From an uncultured Clostridia bacterium (GTDB lineage Bacteria; Bacillota; Clostridia; Oscillospirales; Acutalibacteraceae): 64,000 nt of DNA. Below, one piece after another: positions 44,824 to 53,683 of the stretch. Position 1 is the stretch's first letter. Every line of letters starts with the position of its first letter. The position numbers were made by a program, and so were the translations under genes. Location: the NCBI GenBank assembly GCA_944384825.1, contig CALWUT010000018.1, positions 1 through 64,000 of the forward strand, given 5' to 3'. The notes beneath the pieces were generated by a model that searched no databases, was not told the DNA's origin, and was given only the letters and a program-made list of their open reading frames with translations.

Positions 44824-47800
44824 ATGATATTTCTAAAAAGTAGGAATAAGCTTCATAGCTATAATTTTAGAGGACTTAAAATTTTATTACTTATTCTATG
44901 CAGCTTCTTTATTAATTACTTTTTGTGTAATCCAACATCTGCAAATAACAATACTTACAATGTAATACTTCCTCAAAAAATAGATGGTATAGAAAAAATT
45001 GAATACTTTATAAATGACGCCCCATATGGAAGTACAGCTGGCACTACATCAATTGAACTTACTGAAGAAGCTAAACTTAATTTTTCAGTCCGGTTTGAAT
45101 CTTTCGGATATACCCAAACAAAAGTTAAAGATATAAAAATAATTTCAAATAATAATGATCCTCTAACTCTTAATATTTATGGTTATGATGAAAATGGTAA
45201 TATTACTACATTCGAACCTGAAGATGACGCTACAATAAACCCCGACCAAACTTATATAAGCTCCCCGATTTGGATCTCATCATCAGATACTTTTTCTTTT
45301 AGCAATGTAGAAATGGATAAGTTCAATGTAATAATAAACCTATCAGATAGTAGTGATTTAATTGATGAGTCTCTAAAAGTTAAATGTCATTACACAAATA
45401 ATGAACTTTTCTATGCCTCGGTTGATTATGAAAACAATACTTTAAAAATACCAAATTTAACCTTAAATAGCTCTATAAAATTATGGTTTGATCCTACTTC
45501 AGCTTATTCAAATTCTGTTATTAATGTTTACAAATCAGGTGAAAAATTAACTCCTAATGAAAGCGACAATGGTTTTGACATATATATAGATAGTGCTGAT
45601 GTTTATATTGAAGTAAGCGGTATAAAGAAAAATAAGTATATCCTTAATTTTACTGCTTCTGATGATACATCTTTCAAATTTAAAAATAAAAATTCAGATA
45701 CTGATCTGATTCAGTCAGACGGAACCCCTATAACCACAACGCATGGAGACAATTATTGTTTTACTTGTGAATCCCCTAATTTGTTAAATGAAACACATGA
45801 AGTTACAGTAAATAATAATGTAATCAAACCGGAAAATGGAATTTACAATCTAAATAATATTTCAGAAAACCTAACCATATCAGTAACAGAAAAAACTTCC
45901 GCTATTTATAATATATCGCTAGAAAGTATTTTGAATTTCTTTGACGTAACGGATACTCAAAATATACCGATTCTAAACGGATCAGTTAAATATTCCGATT
46001 CCTTTAAATTTAAAGTTTCTGCAAAAGAAGCATACACACAAGAAGAACACAATATACTTATTTATGCTGTACCGATTTCTGTTCCAGTATCTGAAAATTC
46101 GGACGAACAACTCGAACCTTACCTACTCACTCCATCTTTAGAAGGAATATATACTACCCCTTCTGTCACAGAGCCTATGGTAATAATCGCCAGAAACATA
46201 AACAAAAACTTATATAAAATTACTTTACCTGAAAAAATCTCCGGCGCTTCATATAAAGTAACCGAAAATGAAAATGTTACAGCATTATCAGCAAATCAAT
46301 TCCAAATCACGCACGGCGAGTCTTTAGAAATCTCTTTATTTGCAGAAACAGGTTATGATGTAACTGATGCAGAATTACTCACTAATAACAAATCTGCAAA
46401 AATATTAAAAAACGGAACAACTTATACACTTCAAAATGTTACTAGTGATACTTATTTAGTTGTAAATGGCGTACAAAACGCTAAGTGCAAAGTCACATTC
46501 GAAGGCGAAGGATTTGTTTTCAGAAAATTAAATAACAGCAATCTTAATCTGTCTGAGACATCCCTTGATTATGAATCCGGCGAGTTAACGTTCAAAATAG
46601 AATTAGCAGAAGGATATGAATTAACAAATTCAAATCCGGAAGTTTCAATATCCGAAGGCGAAGGTACGCTTACTCCTCCCTCTGAAGAAAAAGATTATTA
46701 TACTTTGTCTAACGTTCATAGTGATGTCAAATTATCCGCAACCGGCGCTGAACTTATAACTCTTACTGTAACCATTTCAACCGACAATGAAAACCTGGAA
46801 TTTAAATCAGTTGATTCTGAAAGTACTTTACCTACGGAAAATTCAGTAAAATATGGAGAAAATTTTACATTCGAAGTTGTAAATAAAAATAATGAACCAA
46901 TTGAAAATTTACAGCTCCTTTCTTCTTCAAGTTCAACTCCAATTAAAATCTCTGAAACCCCATTAACTTACTCGCTAAATAGTGTTTCAGCAAATACAGA
47001 AGTATCAACTTGGGAGTATCCTCTTTTGACAACAGATGATTTCAAACAAGAACGTCTTGATTTTTATAAGCCGGTATATGCCGATCTTAAGCAGATTGAA
47101 ATAGATTATAACTACTTATACTCTCTTATATGGTTGCCTGCTAAACGTCTTATAGTATGTACTGACGAAGGAGAGATTATGAAGGTTCATTGGACGAGCA
47201 GTGAAGATCGAAATCAGGAAGGAAGCGAAGGAGCCAGCTTGGCATTATATTGCGAACCTATTGACGGCAGAAAAATGACTTTCAAAGCATACGGAAGAAA
47301 CGGATTTACATTGAAACGTGAAAAAGAGTATAAATTTTTCCATAACAAGGACGAAAAAAAGAGTATTATGGAAGACGTTATTGATGACGGAAAGATTGAT
47401 GAAAAAACCCTTGAGGAGGCTGCGGCTGAGGGAAGAATTGAGAAGATTAGTTTGAGTGATGCTCACTTAAGCTATGGCTATGATTCAAAAGAAGTTTTTC
47501 GCAAATGGACTATCATTGATCAGTCATACTACAATAATATTAATAATTTTAAGGATCTTACGGACTATACGACAGGCAAGTTTTACGAAGAAATAATGCA
47601 AACAGTTAGTACTTACGAGAATTTTTTCGGCATCTTTGATGATAATAATAATTATATTGGAATGAAACTCACTTATAATGGTTTAGCTGTATTTAGATAT
47701 TTATTTAATGAATTGATTCTTCAAATAATACCAGATTCTATGAACTCATATAATGCTAAATTTGATTTTGAAGCTAGCAGCATTAACGACTTTAAAATTT

Positions 47801-50706
47801 ATCCGGTTAAGTCTTGTAATACAAAGACTATGGAAGTAACCCTTGACGAAGCAATAACGAATGAATTCGGCAATACTACTTACAACGTAAATGGTCAAGA
47901 TCCAGCTTATTTCGTACTTGAATTAGATGATGGTTTTGAATATGACAATCTTGAGTTTATACCCGACCACTTCAAAGAAGGTTCAAAGTACTTTCCTAAA
48001 TTAAACCTAATTGGACAAGTTAGCGGCAACAGTAATCAATATCTTTATGAACTTTCAAACGTTTATGAAGAAAACCCTACCATACAAATAAATGGTGTTA
48101 AAAAGAAAGAGTATACAGTCAGTTGCTCGGAAAATACAGGAACAAAGCTTCAATTTGGTTCAGGAGATGAAAATTTAACAACTACAGTTAAACATGGTGA
48201 CACGCTTAAAATTACTTCTCGGCCTTTAGACGGATATGAGTATATAGAAAGCTATTTACAGATAACATCTGGAAATAACTCTCAAGAAATAGATCTTAGT
48301 GAACTAAGCACAAACAACTCTATATCACCTACGCTTGATGGTATTCCATTAGGGAATTTAACTATTTATCGTGCTGGCTCAGGCGCAAACATATATGTAG
48401 AATACACATTGGGAAATATACAGGGAGATATAAACATTGTTATACGAAGGAATCTTAAGCTTTACACTATTACTTTCCCTGAAGTTGAAGGCTTAAAATT
48501 TAGAAAAAAAAATGATCTTAGCAGTCTAGATAATTCTGAAATCAAAACATCTCAATTAAATTTTTCTTTCCTTATAGAAGCTGAAAATGGATATGGTACT
48601 TCAAATATAATAGTTACAGCTAATGGAGTTGAAATCCAGCTAAGAAACGGATACTACACTATTGATACTCAAAAGCTGGCAAACAGTCAAGACCACATAG
48701 AAATAAAAGTACCTTCAGGATTATCTAAAATAAAACACGTTGTATCATTCACTCCTTATGAAAATGTAACCTACAAAAATTCAGAAGACCAAATTATTTT
48801 AGATGAAGTAGAAGTAGATTACGGAGATAATTATTCATTTTCAGTTTCAGTATCTGGAGCATATTCAAACTCAAATATACAAGTTAAATTAAGTGGTTCA
48901 AGAAGTAATGATACGCAGCTTGAATCAGATGACGCAACAAATTTATATACAATAAGTAATATAACAGAAAACTATAGAATTTATATTGAAGGACTGGAAT
49001 TAAATGAATATAAGTTAAAATTCAGAATTTCAGATGATGTTGATTACTACGATCAGTACGGAGTAGAAAAATTAACGTCGGATGAGAATACAGATTCAGA
49101 ATTTATAACTAAAATCGTAAATTATGGCGAAACATTCGGATTTAAAATTTTAGCAAATGAAGGTATAGACATTTCTGAACTTAACGTATGGTACGCATAT
49201 TCTTCTTCCAGTATTCAAAGTTCAAACAGAATATTACCTGTAAGTGATGTTTATTACATCGAAAATATAACAAATGATGTTGTAGTACACGTAGGAAATA
49301 CTAAAAGCATCAACTACCAAGTAGAAATAAGAACTACTGAAGGAGTAAAATGTTTAGACTCCTCCGGAGAAGCTATAAGTTCACAAATTTCAGTTTCCCA
49401 CGGAGAAAGCTTGTCTTTCACTTTATCTCTTGATCCCGCTTACAGTAATGCAAGTCCGATAGCAAGTATAAAAGGATCTACTAACGTTTTGACTCCTTCA
49501 TCAAATGGAGTCTATACTTTGGAAAATATAACAGAAAACAAAATTATTGAAATAACTAACGTAATCAAAAACACTTACAGAATAAAGTTTAAGGAAACAG
49601 AAGGAGTTATTTACAGGACAGTTAAAAATAAAACGTTTACCGAATATTTAGACGCTGAATACGGAGATGTACAACAATTTAAAATCTCTTTAATGGATGC
49701 TTATGATCAATCTTCTCCTATAGTGTTACTAAATAACACTAAGGTCTTAGTCCAAAACGGAGGAATTTATACTATAGAACGTGTAGAAGCTGACCTAGAA
49801 GTAACAGTAGAAAATGTTGTAAAAAATCCAGAAGAAACTACTATAGAAGATATAAATGACGTTCCTGAATCAATAATATCTTCAGCTGATATTGACAAAG
49901 TAGTTGCTGCAACTAAAACCTATGAAGCTTTACCGGAAGAACAAAAAATATTAGTAACAAATACCAGCGGTCTTAATGCCGCTCAGGAAGAAGCAAAAAC
50001 TATAAATCATACTTCAAATGATGTAACAGTAACCGGAATTGATTGGAATATAAAATTAATTGTAACTCCTTTAACGCATGATCAGGAAGCTATGGAAAGT
50101 TTTAACGCAGAAATTGAAAGAAGAACTCTGCTCTCGCTCTACGAAATGAAACTTCTTAATTTACTCACTAACGAATATTATGAAGTACCATATGGACAAG
50201 AAGTATCCGTAACCATACCTTGTGGAAATCTTGAAGAATATGAAAATATTGTAGTAGCTCATAAAAATTCAGGCGGAGGAATAGAGTACCTGGACGTTAA
50301 CATTAATGAAAATACTGCAAGTTTTAAAACCTCTTCATTCAGTCAATTCGGAATTGCCGGTAAAAAAATCCCTAATTACTCCGAAAATCCTTCTGACCTG
50401 AAAATTTCAGTTGCAGAGCTAGTGGAAAATGAAGATGAACTTAAAAATCTTCTAGGCGAAGGATTAACTTCTCAACTGGGAGAATTAATAAATCTTGAAG
50501 AAAACGAATCGGAAACAAGTACAAACTTAGAAAATAATAGCTCAAGTTCCAATCCTACTGATAGCCAATATTTAGGCTCCACACTTAATAAAATATATCT
50601 TTGGTTTATCAATAATGAATTTATTTCAGTTATAATTATTCTCCTCCTGGGACTTCTAATCATTCTCTTAATACTCCTTGCAGGAAAAAAGAAAAAAGAA
50701 GACTAA
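44824..50706 (+). CDS. giant membrane-anchored surface protein with repeated beta domains
   Basis: The 1960-residue protein has a long signal peptide (hydrophobic core about 19-36), a C-terminal membrane helix (about 1927-1948) and a basic end KKKKED, with no LPxTG sortase motif. At least nine units of about 85-110 residues recur, each starting YxVxFxxxxGVxYK and ending in an NITENxxIxVxG-like strand; starts fall near residues 268, 462, 552, 645, 1095, 1215, 1304, 1395, 1497 and 1582. A different region (about 732-1090) interrupts the series. The C-terminal part (IDKVVAATKTYEALPEEQK, then SFSQFGIAGK) is common in Firmicutes adhesins. GGAGG lies 9 bp before the ATG; an ATG at 44819 stops after seven codons. 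Confidence 0.88.
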   Translation: MIFLKSRNKLHSYNFRGLKILLLILCSFFINYFLCNPTSANNNTYNVILPQKIDGIEKIEYFINDAPYGSTAGTTSIELTEEAKLNFSVRFESFGYTQTKVKDIKIISNNNDPLTLNIYGYDENGNITTFEPEDDATINPDQTYISSPIWISSSDTFSFSNVEMDKFNVIINLSDSSDLIDESLKVKCHYTNNELFYASVDYENNTLKIPNLTLNSSIKLWFDPTSAYSNSVINVYKSGEKLTPNESDNGFDIYIDSADVYIEVSGIKKNKYILNFTASDDTSFKFKNKNSDTDLIQSDGTPITTTHGDNYCFTCESPNLLNETHEVTVNNNVIKPENGIYNLNNISENLTISVTEKTSAIYNISLESILNFFDVTDTQNIPILNGSVKYSDSFKFKVSAKEAYTQEEHNILIYAVPISVPVSENSDEQLEPYLLTPSLEGIYTTPSVTEPMVIIARNINKNLYKITLPEKISGASYKVTENENVTALSANQFQITHGESLEISLFAETGYDVTDAELLTNNKSAKILKNGTTYTLQNVTSDTYLVVNGVQNAKCKVTFEGEGFVFRKLNNSNLNLSETSLDYESGELTFKIELAEGYELTNSNPEVSISEGEGTLTPPSEEKDYYTLSNVHSDVKLSATGAELITLTVTISTDNENLEFKSVDSESTLPTENSVKYGENFTFEVVNKNNEPIENLQLLSSSSSTPIKISETPLTYSLNSVSANTEVSTWEYPLLTTDDFKQERLDFYKPVYADLKQIEIDYNYLYSLIWLPAKRLIVCTDEGEIMKVHWTSSEDRNQEGSEGASLALYCEPIDGRKMTFKAYGRNGFTLKREKEYKFFHNKDEKKSIMEDVIDDGKIDEKTLEEAAAEGRIEKISLSDAHLSYGYDSKEVFRKWTIIDQSYYNNINNFKDLTDYTTGKFYEEIMQTVSTYENFFGIFDDNNNYIGMKLTYNGLAVFRYLFNELILQIIPDSMNSYNAKFDFEASSINDFKIYPVKSCNTKTMEVTLDEAITNEFGNTTYNVNGQDPAYFVLELDDGFEYDNLEFIPDHFKEGSKYFPKLNLIGQVSGNSNQYLYELSNVYEENPTIQINGVKKKEYTVSCSENTGTKLQFGSGDENLTTTVKHGDTLKITSRPLDGYEYIESYLQITSGNNSQEIDLSELSTNNSISPTLDGIPLGNLTIYRAGSGANIYVEYTLGNIQGDINIVIRRNLKLYTITFPEVEGLKFRKKNDLSSLDNSEIKTSQLNFSFLIEAENGYGTSNIIVTANGVEIQLRNGYYTIDTQKLANSQDHIEIKVPSGLSKIKHVVSFTPYENVTYKNSEDQIILDEVEVDYGDNYSFSVSVSGAYSNSNIQVKLSGSRSNDTQLESDDATNLYTISNITENYRIYIEGLELNEYKLKFRISDDVDYYDQYGVEKLTSDENTDSEFITKIVNYGETFGFKILANEGIDISELNVWYAYSSSSIQSSNRILPVSDVYYIENITNDVVVHVGNTKSINYQVEIRTTEGVKCLDSSGEAISSQISVSHGESLSFTLSLDPAYSNASPIASIKGSTNVLTPSSNGVYTLENITENKIIEITNVIKNTYRIKFKETEGVIYRTVKNKTFTEYLDAEYGDVQQFKISLMDAYDQSSPIVLLNNTKVLVQNGGIYTIERVEADLEVTVENVVKNPEETTIEDINDVPESIISSADIDKVVAATKTYEALPEEQKILVTNTSGLNAAQEEAKTINHTSNDVTVTGIDWNIKLIVTPLTHDQEAMESFNAEIERRTLLSLYEMKLLNLLTNEYYEVPYGQEVSVTIPCGNLEEYENIVVAHKNSGGGIEYLDVNINENTASFKTSSFSQFGIAGKKIPNYSENPSDLKISVAELVENEDELKNLLGEGLTSQLGELINLEENESETSTNLENNSSSSNPTDSQYLGSTLNKIYLWFINNEFISVIIILLLGLLIILLILLAGKKKKED

Positions 50707-50709
50707 AAT

Positions 50710-50748
50710 AATATTGCCCTTTAATTTTAAGGGCAGTATTTTTATTTA
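50710..50748 (+). terminator. intrinsic terminator of the giant surface protein gene
   Basis: AATATTGCCCTT pairs with AAGGGCAGTATT (one G-U), followed by TTTATTT. It begins 4 bp after the stop codon. Confidence 0.85.
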
Positions 50749-50752
50749 AGTA

Positions 50753-50782
50753 TTGACAGCATCATCAAATTAAAATTATAAT
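50753..50782 (+). promoter_or_regulatory. promoter upstream of the interrupted gene at 50820
   Basis: TTGACA at 50753-50758 and TATAAT at 50777-50782 are 18 bp apart, directly after the terminator. Confidence 0.6.
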
Positions 50783-50819
50783 AAAACAATATTAAAATTA
50801 TAAAAGGAGAAATTATATT

Positions 50820-51398
50820 ATGATGCCATCCCAATTCCAAACTCTTACTTACAGTTTACAATATTCTACAGTAAATACTCAACGTTTACCGAAAGCAAAA
50901 ATTAAAATATGGAATGATTCAGTTAAAAATCTTTCCACTGCAATAGATGATTTATTCATTAGGTTTACTAAGTTAATATTAATTTATAATGACCCATTAA
51001 AACCAACACTATACTTAGAAAGTTTTTATTCTTTATTAAAAATTATTGCATTAAATTTTTTAAAATTAAGAGATTTTCTCATAAATAAAAATTTTAAACC
51101 TCAAGAAATAGATGCTTTGGCAAAAACAAGTTTTATTCAATCAAGCGAATTTCTTAGTTATACTTAATTAACTGAGTATAACTGTGACAATAACATTAAT
51201 AATTTCTGCTGTCTTTTTACATTATGTAAAGAAAATATCAAAATTTTATCATCGTTAGATCCAATTATTGAAACTAAATTAAAAATAATGATAGATGGTA
51301 TGGAAATTTACATAAATAAATACATAAATGCTATAACAATTGATAAAAAGTCCTCTGAGCTTATTAATCAACTTAACCAACTATCTAAAGAATCATAA
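50820..51398 (+). pseudogene. helical protein gene interrupted by one in-frame TAA
   Basis: The first 115 codons follow AAGGAG and an ATG. They end at TAA (51165-51167), but the same frame continues open for 76 more codons to TAA at 51396-51398, with similar codon use and helical, Lys/Ile/Asn-rich residues. The downstream piece has no start codon with a ribosome binding site. The simplest reading is a 192-codon gene broken by a single nonsense change. Readthrough is possible. I recognise no domain. It precedes the SpoIID-like gene by 96 bp. Confidence 0.65.
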
Positions 51399-51494
51399 AT
51401 TAAAAATAATTCGAAAAATTTTATTTTTTAATCATAAAAACTTCTAATTACTCATCTTATTAATATAATAAAACCTTTAGGAGGAACAATTTAT

Positions 51495-52721
51495 ATGAGT
51501 AATGGAAGACTGCAAATAAATGTATATGACGAAACCATTGCAATGCCTCTTTCGGGAGCCAACGCCACTATAAGTCTAACCAGTGATCCAAATAATATAA
51601 TAAGAGAAGCGATTACCAATGAATCAGGAAAATCAGATGTTATAGAACTAGAAGCACCTCCGGTTGACTATTCTTTAGAACCAGGTGCTCCCAAGCCTTA
51701 TACCGAATACGATATTACACTTAGTCAAGAAGGGTTCGAACCCTTGACAATAAAAGGCGTTCAGATACTACCAAATGTTCTTGCCGAACAAAATATATAC
51801 ATGAAAAAAGTCCAAAATAATAACGATCAGCTTCTGAGCTTTTCCATCCCTGATCATACTTTATATGGAACGTATCCGCCAAAAATTGCAGAAGACCCCG
51901 TTAAACCACTTCCCACTCCTTCCGGACTAGTAATACTTGATAAAGTAGTTATACCTGAATTTATAGTAGTTCATGACGGCGACCCAAATGATGATTCTGC
52001 TCCCGACTATTGGATACCTTATCAAGAATATATTAAAAACGTTGCAAGTAGTGAAATTTACGCCACTTGGCCCGAAGAAAGTATAAAGGCAAACGTGCTT
52101 GCAATAATTTCATTTACCTTAAATCGTGTATATACGGAATGGTATAGGAGTCGAGGGAAAAATTTTACTGTCACTTCTTCTACTGCATACGATCAAAAAT
52201 TTGTATATCAACGTAATATTTTCCAAGAAATATCTAATGTTGTAGATGATATTTTTTCAACATATATAACTAAACCTCAAATTCAACAACCTTTGTTTAC
52301 TCAGTACTGCGACGGAAAAAATGTAACTTGTCCCGGTTGGCTGTCTCAATGGGGATCTAAAAGCTTAGCTGAAAACGGAACAGATTATATAAATATACTC
52401 AGAACTTATTACGGATCTGAAATATATCTTGATAACGCTTCTGAAGTTACAGGAATACCTGTTTCTTTTCCAGGAGAAGTCCTACAGCTAGGTTCTATGG
52501 GTGATGACGTTAGAACTATACAGCGACAATTAAATGCAATAAGTAATAACTATCCACTAATAAATAAACTCGCAGTAGATGGCATTTATGGACAAAACAC
52601 CGTTGATTCTGTAAAAACTTTCCAACAAATTTTTGATTTGCCTCAAACTGGTTATGTAGATTATAAAACCTGGTATGAAATTTCTAAAGTTTATACGGCA
52701 GTTATGCGTCTTAGCAGCTAA
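51495..52721 (+). CDS. SpoIID-type domain protein with C-terminal peptidoglycan-binding domain
   Basis: The 408-residue protein has three parts. An N-terminal beta domain (about 4-105) resembles carboxypeptidase regulatory-like folds. A middle region (about 175-325) carries the SpoIID/LytB pattern YIKNVASSEIYATWPEESIKA with a later SQWGSKSLAENG. A C-terminal PG_binding_1 domain (about 335-400) has LGSMGDDVRTIQRQLN and DGIYGQNTVDSVKTFQ. No signal peptide is visible, so it may be made in the mother cell and act on spore peptidoglycan. TTAGGAGGAACAATTTAT precedes the ATG. Confidence 0.85.
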   Translation: MSNGRLQINVYDETIAMPLSGANATISLTSDPNNIIREAITNESGKSDVIELEAPPVDYSLEPGAPKPYTEYDITLSQEGFEPLTIKGVQILPNVLAEQNIYMKKVQNNNDQLLSFSIPDHTLYGTYPPKIAEDPVKPLPTPSGLVILDKVVIPEFIVVHDGDPNDDSAPDYWIPYQEYIKNVASSEIYATWPEESIKANVLAIISFTLNRVYTEWYRSRGKNFTVTSSTAYDQKFVYQRNIFQEISNVVDDIFSTYITKPQIQQPLFTQYCDGKNVTCPGWLSQWGSKSLAENGTDYINILRTYYGSEIYLDNASEVTGIPVSFPGEVLQLGSMGDDVRTIQRQLNAISNNYPLINKLAVDGIYGQNTVDSVKTFQQIFDLPQTGYVDYKTWYEISKVYTAVMRLSS

Positions 52722-52772
52722 AAGTTTTCAATCTTAACTGCTCCGCTTCCTAATTTAACTGTTATCTCTTGT

Positions 52773-53432
52773 TTATAGAGCTTTACAGTCTAAGATTAAT
52801 GTAGGTTTTTCCCCAGCTCCTTTATTCTTTTTACATACTCCAAGTATTAAAAGTTTCTGCCCATAATCGAATAAATATTCCTTTTCAGCTTCATTTATAT
52901 AAGCTGCTTTGGCATCACTAGAAGTAGTAATTCTTAACATTACACGTCCATTACTAAACCCTTCTGCCACTTCTTTGAGGGAAGAAGTACTCATAAAAGC
53001 TTCTTCTTTTACAATTCTTCCCATCAAATAAAAAGGATTATTCTTAATAAGGTCTTCACTTAAGCCTACTAATCTAGCCAATGATGAATAGCTAATTCCC
53101 CGATAAACCTTCATTGGCTGTTTAATTTTATTTTCATTTATAAAAGAAGATATGTTTCTTATTTTTCTACCAACTAAATTTTCATCTTTAAAACTATTAT
53201 CTATTAAGCTTTCTATAGTCTGAGAGATTTCTCTAAGTTCTTTACAAACCTTAGACCAACTTTTGGATTTTTTTCTTAAATAGCTATTAACAATTCTAAA
53301 TCCTGAACCTTTATAAAAATCAATCGAATCTTGATTATTTGACTCTAATTTATTTGCACTTACGTTTACATTAAAAGCTAAAGTACAAATTAGAACAGAT
53401 AAAATTTTTTTATAATTAATATAATGCTTCAA
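52773..53432 (-). CDS. secreted ADP-ribosyltransferase (VIP2/C3-type exoenzyme)
   Basis: The 219-residue protein has a signal peptide (hydrophobic core about 10-22) and an ADP-ribosyltransferase fold. The R-S-E motifs appear in order: VYRG with R111, FMSTS with the STS at 148-150, and EAEKEYLFDYGQ with E183-x-E185 in the ARTT loop. An ExE pair, unlike the QxE of C3 toxins, is typical of arginine-specific enzymes. The mature part is only the catalytic domain, with no cell-binding or translocation domain. I chose the TTG at 53432, 6 bp after GAGGGTG. The target is unknown; a toxin or host effector is inferred. Confidence 0.85.
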   Translation of the reverse strand: MKHYINYKKILSVLICTLAFNVNVSANKLESNNQDSIDFYKGSGFRIVNSYLRKKSKSWSKVCKELREISQTIESLIDNSFKDENLVGRKIRNISSFINENKIKQPMKVYRGISYSSLARLVGLSEDLIKNNPFYLMGRIVKEEAFMSTSSLKEVAEGFSNGRVMLRITTSSDAKAAYINEAEKEYLFDYGQKLLILGVCKKNKGAGEKPTLILDCKAL

Positions 53433-53591
53433 TTTTAACACCCTCTTCAATTTAATTAATTAATTTTAATAAATTTTTTAAATAAAGTCAAGAAAAATAC
53501 ATACTAAAATAAAAATAATTTTACTTAAATTTTAATATATTTTAAATTACAATTGAAATTTAAAATTCTAAATCGTTTTGTGCCCGCTTTA

Positions 53592-53621
53592 TTGACTATC
53601 CTATCTTAGCTATGATATTAT
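53592..53621 (+). promoter_or_regulatory. promoter of the PBP1A gene
   Basis: TTGACT at 53592-53597 and TATTAT at 53616-53621 are 18 bp apart, about 60 bp before the start codon. Confidence 0.5.
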
Positions 53622-53683
53622 TTTAGTAAATTTAGTTCTAAAATCTTTGAAAATATCTGATGCAAATAAAAAAGGAGTTTATA

